Below, piece after piece: positions 47,910-61,799 of a stretch of DNA of 64,000 nt. Position numbers and translations under genes: made by a program. The stretch lies in NCBI GenBank assembly GCA_013399895.1, contig VXBA01001338.1, positions 28,060-92,059 of the forward strand, written 5' to 3'. Numbering within the stretch: the first letter of the stretch is position 1; every line of letters starts with the position of its first letter. Under the pieces are notes generated by a model. That model did no database searches. It had not been told where the DNA came from and worked only from the letters and a program-made list of their open reading frames with translations. This stretch comes from Serilophus lunatus. Lineage: Eukaryota > Chordata > Aves > Passeriformes > Eurylaimidae.

Positions 47910-50900
47910 GAGTGAGGACAATTCCGTATTTAGAAATTCCAGAATCGTGGACTTACCATGAACATCCTATCCTCCATGTGTTGTTTTTATTCTGGAATAC
48001 AGGTAATTATAATCCTCTGCCAGACCTTTCATTCACCCCCTTGGATCCACCCACCCTTGGTTTGTTGCCCTATATCACACAGTGACCAAATTTACAGCAT
48101 GTTTTTCAGAAAGCATGTATCAACAGTTCCAGCAAACATACTTCATCACAATTTCTTTGCCAAATGATGCTGCCTCTGGCCATGGCTCTATTAGAAAAGA
48201 CAGAGCACCATACGAACTTGATAAGAAAAGGGATGAGGTTCTTCCTCATTAGATGTTGTCCTTAAAAGCAAAGGTGCTGCCACTATAGCAATCTATGCTG
48301 AGGCAATCCTCATTGGCTTCTCCTTGCCTGACGGAAGCACAAAATTATGCAATCCTTTCTGTACAGCTGTTATTTGAGCAACTGTGGTAATGTCTAGACT
48401 CTCTTCTATCTCAGATACAGTTCAAGTTCCTACAAGGCTTGATAAAAGGTCTAGTGGCTCTTCTTGTGTGCCAGCCAAGAACTTATATCCTTATATCCAA
48501 CTCATATAGCAGGATTTAGGCTGTCACATACAATAACTCACAAACAGTTAGGTAAGAGAAGATGGAGCAAGGGCTAATGAAGACCTGAAGTTTTGTGGCA
48601 GTTACTCTCTTTTCTCTGAGGATGTATTACCTGCCTGTGACAATGCATAACCTTTATTGATGTCCACGTGGGATGGGGCACATTCCTTTGCCTACATTTT
48701 TCAACTACTTGGCCTCAGAATCAACATTGGGGAAAAGAAAAAAGGACATGTCATAAGAGATAAATTTGGGCACGTTGTTAACACATCTTATATGTGACAA
48801 GGAAGGAGTTAGTACACACAGTAATAAAGAAAGTGAGAAACAAACCCCTTCATGGCAGACAGAGAAGGAGAAGAAACCTAAAAGATACGAAGTTGACGTA
48901 GGGGGTGTGGGGAGAAGTCGAAAGTTGAAAGATGAAGGCAGTCATTGGGCTGGAAGAAGGTCCCAGATGAAGGGGATTGTACTAATGGAAAGGCCAGTTC
49001 TTGGTGATGTCTGGCTGAATGAGACAATGCAGTTACCCTGGCAACCCATGTGCCTACTCTATTTGGGAATAGCATCTCTGCAACTCAAGCAGGCTCATCT
49101 AGACTTCTGCTGAGTGGCTGAACATTACACATTTCCAGTGCTGGCTGCACTAGGAAAGGTCAGAAATCCACTCTGAACACCACTGCAAAAACGGGCAGCT
49201 TAATTTCTTCTCAGCAAAAGTTCAGAAGATGGTGTTTGTCGCACACAATCTAAAAAGAAAAACCTGGGGATGTCAAACTGAGAAACTAAGGACCAATAAA
49301 GGGTGCTTGAAGCCAGTAGAAAGTCTGTTACGACACAACCTGCAATACAGCCTGTGGCTTTTTCACCATCCTTGTGCTGGCACTCTGAGTCTGCTTCTAG
49401 CCTGCTGGCTTAGAAATGCTCTTTAACCCCTTGCCACAGTATGGAGGCTTTAATCTGTAACTATCCACATCAATCACTGGGCACTAGCAGCAGCCAGGTG
49501 ACTGTGCAACTAGTGAAAGAGGCAGTGATTAAATCTTGCCACCATAATAACTCCTTTATTTGTTAGCTGCAGCACTGTAAGTTACCTTGTAAGCAAATAT
49601 TTTAACACTAGATTGAGGGTGTGGAAAAAGAAATCTAGCCAGAAAATCCCTGACTGTTTTGGCTGAAATTGTGAGAGCCTTTCCTCATTGGTACCCAGCA
49701 CTGTGAGACAGCAGAACCAGAAGGTGCAAGGCTCACACAGTGCTGGGTGGAATAATAGAACAGCAGTGAACAGGTCTAGTAGATTTCCACCCTATTGTAG
49801 GTAACTGGTGAAGTGGGAGCCAGTGTGCATGGGTGGTGCCTCTTGCAGGGTTTTTCAGGAGACACCATTTCCCCCAGCAGTGCAACCATTAAGGGCATGA
49901 AGCATTCTTGTGTTACCCTGCAAGGGAGGATCTATCTATATTATACACGTAGCACTTACAGTCAGCAAACCCTGACATCCACACAAAGGGACAGGTCTCA
50001 AATATCTGCCAAAAGTTTTGTCATAGTGATGCAACTTTAGTTTGAAGTTTGCATATTAAAAACATACTAATAAACTAACAGCTGTAATAATAAAAAAATG
50101 TAAGTTGTTTTTCAGAAGTGGATTACGGAGATCTGTTCCACTTCTTTGCAGAAATATACATGAATTTCAGAAGGTTTTGAATTCAAACTGGGAGTTACCT
50201 ATGCAAGTTTTTCTGTGCATCAAATATTGATAATACAGAACCTCATATAAAAAATGGTAATGACTAAAAATATAAAGACTCCTGATTTTTAGTTGGATTC
50301 TTATTCAACCTTCAGATAATAATTTTTAATGTTGTGTTAAGTGCCTTATTTTGTCTAAAAGCTATCACTTTTAAAAAAGTCATTAAATAAGTTTTAGTGA
50401 ACATTGCCAATAAATGTCTAACTCTTGCAAACACTAAGAAAAGTAAGTGAGGCCTTAAAAAGAAAAATGCTGTCTGGGACTAATTCCCCGGAGTTTTCTT
50501 GAATACAAAACCTCTATTATATTAAAAGTACTGATAATTCATAGGAATGGGTCATGGATAATCTTCCTTTGATTTAATAATGCGTGTATTTATAATAGTT
50601 CAAATCTATCTGAGTTTGGACTATCAAAACATCTTCAGGGTGGTCTGGTTTGAGGGAAGGCAACATAAATGGGATACTGTGGTTCACTATCCATTTGCTG
50701 ATCTGAAAAATACCCTAATTTGAGACAAAATGCAACATCCCTTGTGGATTGATTTTAAAACACAATCCCTAGCAATGGCAAGTACAAAGCCTGAAGTGAC
50801 TCCCTCTATGTACCACAATGAGACAGCACTTCAGCACAAACCTGAAATTCTGCACCTTATTTACCTCCAGTGAACTCATTCTTTCAAAAAAACCCCAAAC

Positions 50901-53900
50901 TTCTGTGGGTCACAGCATCTGAAATTCCAGGGACAGAGGCTCATAAGAGCAATATATTGGGTATGTGAACGTTAGTCAACTAGAGATCCTTTTAAGTAAA
51001 TTTGAGGATAAGCTTGGGAAGTTACAAGTAAGTCAAGAGCAGGTAAGAAGTTCAGTTGTGCTGTAAGGTCATTTGGGAAGGAAAATTCTGCCTATATCTG
51101 AAAGAGCCATTGCTATGTGAGTTCCCCCCTGAGCCCCTGTGCTGGCAGAATTTTCTCTTTCCTTTGCACATGTCTTCCACTAAAATTACAGGACTAGGCC
51201 TTGGATGTTGCTTAGTATTAAACTCCAAGAAAGTAGGACATCCATTTCCAAAAAAGTCAGGCTTCAGTTGGTTAAGGACATTTCGTGGGAAACACTCAAA
51301 CTTGGTCACTTTTTTGTCCCTTGTTGAGCATCATAGCCCTTAAGAAATACTGTTCCATTATGTGAAATATGTGAAATTACATACATTCTGGTACATGCTA
51401 TAAGTCTCTCTTTTGAGCATGCAGTCTTAAGACTCATGAGTAGTCCAAAAAACCAGTATCTGGCAACTGGACAGTACTGGGCATCAACAATAAATTATTA
51501 AATCAAAACTATTAAGATAGTATCTCTGGGGGCCTTTTGTCTCACAAATGGTCATTATTATGACATTTCATTAAGACTGTTTTCCTATAAGATTTTTTTT
51601 TCCAGAGCATGTTTTATTTGTTTGAGTTTTTTTAACTGGATCATCTTGAATACTTTGTTATGAAATCACAAGAAAATCTATCCACAGGCGGGTAATGATG
51701 TTCCTCATGACTGAAGAGCTAGGGCACTGATAGCACATGAAACCCTGTGAAAAAATTAACACAATTTCACATGTCCAGCAGGAGAGAGAAAATGTTGACT
51801 GTTGATACACCAGTTCCTCCCCGTCTGCCATTTTAGTAGCAGGAAAAAGTGTACAGTTGACTTGGACTGGGAGGGTCCTGCTTCTGAAGTCTCCATCTGT
51901 GATGTGCCTGACAAAACAAGACCACAAACTTTGTGACACTGAGTATAATGATGCTGAAAACCTTGTGCAAATACACACTGGTATTTTTTCTTGAGCTGTT
52001 TTCATGCCTCCAGCTCTGATTTCCTTCACAAGGCATGACTCTGTCTAGGGCACAGATGAGGAAAAAGTCCATTCTTTCAAAAGCAGAGAGTCTGGTTTGT
52101 TTCTGTATTACTGTTTATTTTATGACAGTATAACAAAGCCTGTAAGTGTTAAGCCAAAATCAGTATTAGCAATGGAAATCGTTGCTACCACTTTAACTGA
52201 CATTTTGTTAATGTTAATGTTGTTAATGTAGCACTGTCTCATGAGTCATGACAGGATGGAAATTAATTTGTCACTGCTGTAGGTCTCTTTCTTTACTATA
52301 AAGCAAGTTTCTCCTCTTACATACATCTGCTCTAGTGTAATAGAACTAATAAACAAAAAACATGCTTGAACATCGTTGTGCGTGCTGCCTTCTCCATGGC
52401 CAAGGCATTTTAAATGTTATTTTGCTTACGTAATGGAACAGTTGTGTGAAAACTGAGGCCCTGGAGATGGCTTCTCTGAAAGGTGCTAAAAGGCTGTGGA
52501 CTCCTCCAGCCTTTGAAAAAGTATATTCTTACAGTCCTCACAAAGAAACTTTCTGAGGACTTTGTGGTATAAAAGCTGCACCTCCTGTTAATTCACAGCA
52601 TAGCCAGCTGTCCTCCACCCCAACTCACTTGCCAGCATGGCACTGTATGGAGCCTATGTGATTCCCTGAGCATCCAGCAGCAGATCTTCATTCCTTTGCA
52701 TCCTTTCCAGGATGTTACCTTCTTGTGGTTCAAAGGCTTCTTGACAATAAACTAAAATACACTGAAACTATGTAAAGAACAAGCAATAAGATGCAAATTC
52801 TACCCAGTGACCTCGGAAGACCTTGCAGCACTTAGGGCTGGAGCATAAGGTGTAAGACAAAAGGCAGAGGGCTGGTTCAGACTGGAGAAGAAGAGGCTTC
52901 AGTCACTATGTGGTGCACAAGAGGCAAGCTCTTTGGCATGACTTGTAAAAGGGGAAATTCTAGTTTACTTACTAAGAAAAGCTTTTCACCATGGGGGTAG
53001 TCAGCCACTGCAAGAAGGGCTTAGAGATGTTGCAGGGTCTCCAGCCCCAGAAATACTAACTTTTTGATGGCACAAGACACCTGTTGTGTCTTGTGTTCTA
53101 ATGGGTCCTACTTTCATGCAGCAGGTTGCACAGACAGACATCCCTTCCCATCTCAGATATTCCATGAGTTAATGAAGTCTTTGGAAGGTTTGTTGGTTTA
53201 TTTCTTTGTCTGAAGAACTATATTCTAATGTCTGTTAAGTTTCACTGCCTTGGATTTAGTAAATTCATGACATTTCAAGTAAAGTCTTTGACCAGTTTTC
53301 TGTATAAGGACTTTTATTCTAAAAATTCCAGTAGGAGAAAATAGGTAGATTCTGAGACAAAAATATTTAAAGAGAAAATGCCTCTTCACTTTTCCTTTTG
53401 CCTGTTAGTATAGGAATTTTTTTTTATTTGTGCAACCATTTTGCCATTATTTGTAGGTATGTTCGGCCCTTTCTTCAATACACCCAGATTGCAGCAGTCT
53501 GTTTTCAGCTAGTGGCACAACCTGCATTTTCCAGTGTCGATTATGATGGAGACTGCTGCAAACTTAGCTGACTTCATCTGGGACTCTCCAGATCTGCTTC
53601 CAAAGTCTCTGAAGAGTGAGTAAGTAGGAGTGCTGATGCTAATCCGTTTCTACTGAAGACCTTTTCCTCATTATCAGAACTCAAAGAAGCCTTTCTCCAT
53701 TGTTGATTTTTATTGTACAAATTAAATTTAGCCTTTACTGAAACTTGAATTTGTTGTAAGATGGAGGAGCGCACTTTGGGAGTTTTGTGATGTTTTAATG
53801 TCTGAAAGTGATGCAGTCAGAAAAGCTGGAAAATATTATACTTAAAATGAAAAACAACTTTTTTTGGAAACAGACTCCAGCAGCGAGGTCTGAGGAAGCC

Positions 53901-56045
53901 TAAGGCTCTCATCTACACATGTAGGAATCCAGCTTTATCTCTGGGAAAGTATGTCTACTTTCCATAACTAATGATGAATCATAGTCAGCAATTTTTCCAC
54001 TTGTACTTGAAGAGCAAGATCTGAATCCACAGCACACCTCCACCTGCTCCCTTCAGCCAATCTGATGTGTGGCTCCATGGCCCAAGCATCTTTGAGAAGA
54101 TGACAGCTCCCTTCCAGCAGCTTCCTATGCTCTCATAACACATGTGGCATGTGTCCAGCTTTGTGACTTCCAGACAGGACATGATAAACTAAGGCACAAG
54201 ATTGTTGACCCTTTTTCTTATAGCCTTGATGGGGAGTCTTAGGGTGGTTGAAGGGTTTCAGGTGAGCTGAAGCTGTTGTCCTGTCCTTGGCCAGGGCCCT
54301 TGACAAGGCAGGTGCTTTCACAGGGGCCTTGATAAGAGCAGTGGAAGACAGAGCAAGGCCAAGAAGGGGCAGGACCTACCCACCTGGAGGGTGCAAGGGC
54401 AGTTGTCTATGTCATCTCTGTGGCTGTCACTGCTGGTAAAACTGGCATAGTCTGTATATGTAGAGACATTTGGCAATCTCTTTATGCCCTGGCTTGCTGC
54501 TAGAAATGGAGAATGTTTTTCTTCCCCTGGTCAGATCAGTTTTAAGGTTCCCAATACACAAAAGTAGAGCCATGCTTCAAAACCTGAAGTAGTGCCTGAA
54601 GAGCTCAACCTTTTTCTACATTTTTATAGCTGTGGAGCCTTGCAACTCAAATACCTGGGATCTGTACAGAATAAAATCAGAGCAGGTGGAACAAAGAATT
54701 CCCATGAGATGACCAGGCAGTGCATGACCCAGGCAGAAAAGTTGTCTTGCAATCCAAAGGCAAGGGTCATTAGGCCTGATGGAACATTTTCAGGAGTGGC
54801 TCATTTTAATTTCTTACTAGATGTCTGTAAGTTTTAAACCTAGTGATTCATTTTTGCAGTGAATTTTTGGGACAGGTGCTGTGCTCAGATATCTGAGGTG
54901 TAGGTGGCTTGCCCTCATGTAACAAGACTTACAGTCTCCTGTTGCTGCATTCAGGCATTAGACTATTTTGCCCTCAGAAAGCCTGCCAGACCTTCCCTGT
55001 TCCTATACCACTTGAATGGTTGAAATTTGGAGCATTGGGATGAGGGTTTTGACCATGGTATGCACTTGAATTCTCTGACTAAGTAGCCAAAGAATGCTTT
55101 GGGTTTGTAATAATACTTTTCTGTATTCTGATACTGTCCTAAACCATTAACTTTAAACTGTAATGAATATAAAATAACCTTGAGGAAGTTCTGTGCAGAA
55201 ATTCACAAGTTCAATAAGAAGAACTTTGCTTGATTAAATTTTGTCTCAGTCATTAATAAGTGACTGTTTGCAAAAGACCATGCTGAGCTTTGTTTTTAAA
55301 AAAAAGTTAAAGGAAACTAATGATGGCCTCTTCCCACGGATTTAATCGTTTTCCACAGAAAAAGAAGAGGTCTGGTGGTATCATTCATCATTGAACCGTC
55401 TCCAGGCAGACAAAAGGAGGACACTCACATTATGGGCACTCAGTGGGAACAGCAGCAGCAGCCCTGCCTGCAGCAGTGAGCTGAGCTAGGTACATCCACC
55501 TTCATGGAGTCAAATGGGCTCTCACTTGGCTGTGGCTGCAGCTGCCTGCCAGCAGGGACATCCCTGATACAGTGCAGCTCTTGCTGTGCCTCAGCTTACT
55601 GCAGAGCATTTTAAGCCAGCATTGTTCTGGCTTTTCAGAGAGAAAAAAACAAGCATGTGTGGCCCTAGCAGTAAGGGAGATTGGCTGGGGTTGATTGTAG
55701 GAGATGGAGTTGGCACTGCTCTCACTGTGTTGTCTGAACTGCTCCTAATGGAGCATGAGAGAAGCCTCTTTCATGTATTTCAGAACTTCTCCTTGGGGAA
55801 GTTGTGTTTTATGTATGAGTGATGATTTGTTGATTCTTGATGATTGTTTAAATATATCTGAAGTGAATAATCAATATTCAGTAACTGGGATCTGAAGACC
55901 TGTAGTAGTAAAGAGAATTGTAATAATTTGGGGTCTTTCTGTTTGTTTGGCATTAAGGAAACTCGTGTAGGACAGGTCAAGCTGCTGGTAGAACACAGGC
56001 AGGCCTTTGCAACAGGCTCCATGCAGTACCAATTATGGACTGGGG
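47910..56045. other. Non-coding intergenic stretch
   Basis: Eight kilobases in which I recognise no exon, RNA gene or clear repeat. Open frames are all short (mostly under 125 codons) and mostly AT-rich. Confidence 0.6.
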
Positions 56046-56047
56046 TT

Positions 56048-56275
56048 TGTCACAGAATCAGAGAATATGCTGAGTTGGAAGGCATCCACAAGGATCAAGG
56101 AGTCCATCTCCTGGACTCAAAAATCCCACTTTGTGCCTGAGAACATTGTCCAAGTGCTTCCTGAACTCAGGCAGAATTGGTGCGTGGCTACTGTCCTGGG
56201 AAGCCTGTTCAAGTGCTTGATCAACCCCTGGGTTAAATACCTTTCCTAATTTTCATGTTAATGCTTGTCTAGGGC
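56048..56275 (-). mobile_element. CR1 LINE 3' fragment
   Basis: It starts cacagaatcagagaatatgc and continues gttggaaggcatccacaagg, the antisense of a diverged CR1 3' end, followed by 'ttcctgaactcaggc' and 'ggttaaataccttt' blocks of the 3' region. More diverged than the copy at 3361, hence probably older. Confidence 0.85.
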
Positions 56276-56279
56276 TCCA

Positions 56280-56575
56280 GGTAGTTGTGAGATTACTCAG
56301 GTTCTTCAGGAACATGACTTCAGGAGGTGTTTTGCTTGACTGCTGTGGGAAGTTTCTGTATCTACATTGAATTTGACATCTCAAAGTATTAGTAATGCCT
56401 TCAGTGATGACTGGGAAGTTCACAGTGTTCAAAAGAATTTAACTATGTGTGTTTCTATTATTAGGTTTGCAGCTGAACACCAAAAGGCAGAGTCCAAGGA
56501 TCAGGCCATGTGGAAAGGCATTAAAGGTTTGCCTTTCAAAATTGAAGCAATTTGTAAAAACCAATCAGTCTCTGT
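56280..56575. other. Non-coding spacer
   Basis: Nothing recognised. Confidence 0.6.
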
Positions 56576-56579
56576 GTGT

Positions 56580-56945
56580 GTGATATGTAGCAGAATATTA
56601 GGCTGTATTACAGCGTGTCAGACTATGATGTAATGTCTTAGGTATGTAAACATCATCTTGTGACTGTCCTGTGGCTCTGGGACAGTGACACATGACTACC
56701 TTTCCTTTTGTCTATTGGCTACGTTAACCTAAACTATCTTTGGACTATAAAACCAGATGAATTTGCAATAAAGAGGAGACTCCAGGAGACTCCATTTTGG
56801 CCCCTGTACATATTGTATATAGACTGTCTTTCTTTCCTGGATCCTCTGATTAACAGCACCGTGCACACAAGGCCAGTATGTTTTGTTGGCAGTTGTGGTT
56901 TCAGAGAGTCCCAATCCCTGACGCCACCAAATAGATGATTCCGGT
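56580..56945 (+). mobile_element. Possible LTR-like segment
   Basis: It contains a TATA-like ggactataaaacc (about 56741-56753) and a polyadenylation signal AATAAA (56768-56773) closely spaced, as in a compact LTR, then a region ending cctgacgccaccaaatag. On the minus strand the end reads ttggtggcgtcaggg, which resembles a retroviral primer-binding region. Either orientation is possible, and no clear termini or duplication were found. Confidence 0.3.
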
Positions 56946-57074
56946 TAAGGGATCGCAAACACAACTGGACAATAGTGATAGAAGAGAGAAGGCTCCGGGT
57001 TTTCTCACCCATACTCATGAAGTCTCCTTCAGGAACCAAACCCAAGTTACTGGTTTCAGGGAAGTGTGTGGCAT

Positions 57075-57450
57075 GTCCTATCCTCTCTCTCAACCTGCTG
57101 GCCACACCTCTGCTGACACAGCCCAGGGCATGGTTGTCTTTCTGGGCTGCCAGTGCATGTTCCCAGACCCTGTCCAGCCTCTCATCCATGAGCACCTCCA
57201 AATCCTTGTTGGCAGGGCTTCTTTCAGTCTCTTCATCCCTCAGCCTGGACTGATACCTGGGATTGCCCCAATCCAGGTGCAGCATTTTGCACTTGGCCTT
57301 GTTGAGCCTCATGAGGTTCCCAGGGGCCCAGTTCTGCAGATCCCTCTGGTCCCTCTCCCTTTGGATGAATCCCAGTGCTGTGGATGTGTCAGCAGACTTG
57401 CTGAGGGTGAACTTAATCCCACTGTCCATTTTGTTCTTTACATAGCTCAG
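57075..57450 (-). mobile_element. CR1 LINE reverse-transcriptase fragment
   Basis: The minus-strand frame carries C-terminal RT-domain traces: a degenerate A-D-D box region near 57400, then N-K-A-K-C-x-x-L-H-L and L-x-V-L-M-D-E-R-L, ending at G-V-A-S-R-L. CR1 similarity stops abruptly near 57075, where an LTR-like block begins. The 3' end of the LINE is missing. Confidence 0.85.
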
Positions 57451-57454
57451 TGCT

Positions 57455-60415
57455 TGATGTTACAAATTCGGAATATAAAATCAGAACCATCCATGTAAAG
57501 AATCTTTAGAAAGAACCTTCTCTCCAGTATCATTCATTTACCATTGACATTTTAATGACCATTCTGTTGTTAATGACCAATTCAATGCATCTTTCTTGTC
57601 TGGATTCTTACACATCTATAAATGCTGAACAAACAGAGGTTTATCAGTCTTGGCAAATACTTTAAAACAACTTCCTTGCCTTCTTCCAACCTCCCATATG
57701 ACACTAATCTTTTTCTCTTTTCTGCCCTTTAGGAAAAAAGCAGAGGTCAGAAGAGCCCCACTGCAGATCCTGTGCCTGAGTGGAAGAGAATGACACCCCT
57801 GAACCCCACAAACACCATTCGCTGAATTTTCAATGGAGTTTCTCACCAAATGTTCAGGGACAAGGCGATTCATGTACTAGCTCTGAGGCATTGCAACAAG
57901 CCAGAGTTACTTGTTTGCTTACAGAGAGATGGAGTCAAGCAAAAGGACAGGGGCTCCCTTGGAAAGATATTTCAGCATGTGAGATCCTTGAGTGTGTGTC
58001 AGCAGTTTTTCCCACCATGCTATGCTTTTATTCCTAAGTTCTAGCTGTGTTGCTCTAGTGTTTAAATTAAAAAGTAATAAGCAACTTACATAACGCCCTT
58101 TAAGTTTTTCCATAAACTTTATCCAAATGTCCCAAACTACAAGTTCACATGCAGAAAGAAAAGAAAGATTGAAATTATTTGGAGCAGTGTTTTTGTTTGG
58201 CTAGAATGGCAGGGAGTAATTAACTCTTTGTAATGTTGTTGCTCCTCATGTCTTATCTTTTCCCTCTCTTTTCCTTGCCCTGTTTAACTGCTGAATCGAG
58301 AGAAACTGCCCACAGATTCTCTGGATTGTGTGAAATAGTTTGATTTAGATCTGTTGTAATTGCCTTCCACGGAAGGGTGTTCCAGGCAAATCCTGAATGA
58401 ATAAGAGGGAGGGTTTTTTGCTGTCATATGAATTGTGTCATCATCTTTCTTGAAGCCTGATTTTATTGAATAACTTTTCCAACACTTCTTTTGAGTGAAG
58501 TTGCACTCGTATTTCTTCTTCATAGCCATTGGTAAGATGCACATGCATTCCTAAAGATGCAGTGGCTCCTTCCTTCCTTTCTAAATATTCTCTGTCCCCA
58601 TGGGCTGTAGCTGAATTATGCAAGCATTAATATGTCAAGTAGGAAGATTTCCTCTTTATCTAAGAATAAAAAGGGTTTTTTGGAACCGAGCCAAGGGAGT
58701 ATATATAGTCTGAGTTGGTCTTGCACTGGATTTTCAGAACTTTTTCCTTGAACTTCTTAGGTTTGTTGGTTTGTTTGCCCTGGGCAATGACAGTTTTTTC
58801 ACCCTGAAGACATACAGAATTTAATGAGAGCCACGTTCTTCCATCCAAATTGAAGTAGTCCATTTATACTTTGGGTATAAAATTTCAAAAGCTCAGGTCC
58901 TTAGAGGACAAAAGATTAACATTTTTCTGCTGTCCCTTGGCAACGTTTAAGGAGACTTTCTCTGAGTTGGCTTCCTGTATGAGGGGTGAACTACCTCAGG
59001 GTCATGGTTTACATTGCTAAAGGGTCATGTTAGTAGCACTATGCCCTGAAATGCTTTGCCTTCACTTTTATTGACATCAGAAGGAAGTAGAGTTTTTTTA
59101 ATAAATCTAAAGCCAGCAGCTTCTGCTTTCTGAGATATGATTGCTTCTTTTTGAATACAGCTTTAGTTCTGCTTTAAAGATGTGAATTAGTGTTTCTGTT
59201 TATCTTGGTTACTTTTAATATTTTTTTTAAGCTGAAGACAGACAGTTCATGCACCTATACTCAAATTAGCAGTATTCATCGTGTTTTGGAGGGAAAAAGG
59301 CAAAGGTCTGACAAATAGTACTGGTGTGCTCATGACTTCTTCAGCACTTTGTAAGGGTCAAACTGATGGAGACTTTTTCTTTTGGGTTTTTGATGAAACT
59401 CTGAGCAGGTTTCAGGTGATGAAGTCAAAACCAGCACTTTTAGTGTCAATGGTCTTGAGGTTTTGCTACCTCATTTTATCTTTTTGATTATTCTTTGTAT
59501 TTTTTTGAAGATGAAAACTCCATTTATTTTCAAAGTAATACAGCAAGGTGTGAGCACGGCCTTCTCATGGCAGGACCTTGCTGGATCTACCAAATGAGGA
59601 GTGACTTTGTGTCTGTCTGCCTCTCCTTACACGTTATGGCACTAAATGTTGTTTTCAAAGTACAACCTGTTAGACATGACAGTAGTTGTTTGGGGTTTTT
59701 TCCCCACTTGGTGAAACTTTGATATGGCTTAAAACCTAAGGAATAGATGAAGAATTAATCTTTCTACTAAATGATATGGTTTAGTTCTAGGTAGACTATT
59801 GCATGCAACTCTTCAGTACAAATCTTATTACTGTAGTTTGCATTAAAGTGTGATGAACATTTATTTTCTTAACTGTCTGCCTGTAGGTAGCCAAAGTGAG
59901 TCCAAAGGGTAATTCTTTCAGTATGAAGGAACACTTCTTTAAAGACATTCAGAAAGATTGGCCTGGCTACAGTGAAATAGACAGATAGGTTTTGGAGATA
60001 ATAATTTCTAGTTAAGTTGAGTCTATAGGGGAAGGACCAGAAGCATTTCAGAAAACTTCCTGGGAAACTGAAACACTATGGCCCTGGTTATAATAATTAA
60101 CTTTACTTTAAAACAGCATGAGTATGACTTTGCAAAATGAAAGGGCTGCAAAAAGGAGAAAAAGAAAAAAAAAAAAGGGAACTCTATTCAAGCTAGCAGG
60201 GTAGGGATGAAATCTGAAAGAACAAATTAAGTCCCATAGAGAGGCACTTCAGCATTTAGCTATTGTTATCAGTAAGGTGCTAACACTCAGTGCTCAATTG
60301 CCAGTATTTGCTCAGACATGCAAACCTACAATCAACAAAACTCTATAGGTGCTGGTCGGGGAATTGCTTAAAAATGGTAAAAAATAATATAATAGTAAGT
60401 ATAGGAATAGGTGAA
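57455..60415. other. Non-coding intergenic stretch
   Basis: No exon, RNA gene or repeat recognised apart from an A-rich run around 60155-60178. Confidence 0.6.
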
Positions 60416-60424
60416 TGAATGTAT

Positions 60425-61795
60425 TCAGGTCTGGGTAATTACAGACCTGTTAGCCTGACCTCGGTTCCAGGAAAAGTTCTGGAGCAGTTAATCCTAGGTG
60501 CAGTCATGCAACACCTGCTGGATGACCAGAGGATAAGGCCCAGCCAGCACAGTTTTAGGAGGTATAGGTCTTGTCTGACCAACCTGATCCCCTTTTATGA
60601 CCAAGTAACTCACTTGGTGGATGAAAGGAAGGCTGTGGATGCAGTATACCTGGACTTCAGTAAAGCCTTTGACACAGTCTCCCATAGTATAGTCCTGGAG
60701 AAGCTGGCAGCCCTGGGATTTGACAGGAGCATTCTGTGCTGGGTTAGGAACTGGCTGAATGACCGAGCCCAGAGTGGTTGTGAATGGTGTCACATCCAGT
60801 TGGTGACTGGTCACTAGTGGTGTCCCTCAGGGATCGGTGCTGGGCCCTGTTCTGTTTAATATCTTTATTGATGACCTTGATGATGGGATTGAGTCCTTCA
60901 TTAGTTGGCAGATGACACCAAGCTTGGAGCAGATGTTGATCTGTTGGAGGATAGGAGGGCCCTTCAGAGGAAACTGGGCAGACTGGAGACTTGGGCAGAT
61001 TCCAATAGGATGAGATTCAGCAAGTCCAAGTACCGCATCTTACACTTTGGTCACAATAACTCCATGCAGAGCTATAGGCTGAGGTCGGAGTGGCTGGAGG
61101 GTGGGCAGACAGAGAGAGACTTGGGAGTGCTGGTGGATGGGAGACTTGACATGAGCCAGCAGTGTGCTCAGGCGGCCAAGAAGGCCAATGGCATCCTGGC
61201 CTGCATCAGGAATGGTGTGGCCAGCAGGACTAGGGAGGTTATCCTTCCCCTGTACTCAGCAATGGTTAGGCCACATCTTGAGTACTGTGTCCACTTCTGG
61301 GCCCCTCAGCACAAGAAAGATGTTGAGTTACTGGAACACGTTCAGAGAAGGGCAACAAGGATGGTGAAGGTGCTGGAGCACAAGCTCTATGAGGAACAGT
61401 TGAGGGAGCTGGGATTGTTTAGTCTGGAGGAGACTCCAGGGTGACCTTACTGCTGTCTATAACTACCTGAAAGGAGGTTGTAGTCAGGCGGGGGTCGGTC
61501 TCTTCTCTCAGGTAACTGGTGACAGATCAAGAGGACACAGTCTCAAGCTCCATCAGGGGAGGTTTAGAGTTGCTATTAGGAAGAAATTCTTCACTGAGAG
61601 GGTGATCTCCCACTGGAATGGGCTGCCCAGGGATGTAGTGGAGTCACTGACTCTGGAGGTGTTCAAGAGTAGGCTGGATGAAGCACTTGGTGTCATGATT
61701 TAGATGATGGGTTGCTGTTAGATTATAGGTTGGACTCGATGATTTCTAAGGTCTCTTCCAACCTTGGTGATACTGTGATACCGTATTTTTAGGTG
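60425..61795 (+). mobile_element. 5'-truncated CR1 LINE with most of the reverse transcriptase and the 3' end
   Basis: The frame at 60419-60817 starts at N-Y-R-P-V-S-L-T-S-V-P-G-K and passes Y-L-D-F-S-K-A-F-D-T-V. The catalytic block (VPQGSVLGP, then ADDTKLG near 60902-60935) is in other frames, so at least two frameshifts are present around 60770-60905. A long frame at 60905-61444 covers the C-terminal part with H-F-G-H-N-N and R-P-H-L-E-Y-C motifs. The 3' UTR ends at ggttggactcgatgatttct...ggtgatactgtgatac (about 61725-61785), a CR1-type tail with a short tandem repeat. It is inactive but the most complete LINE in the window. Confidence 0.93.
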
Positions 61796-61799
61796 AAAC

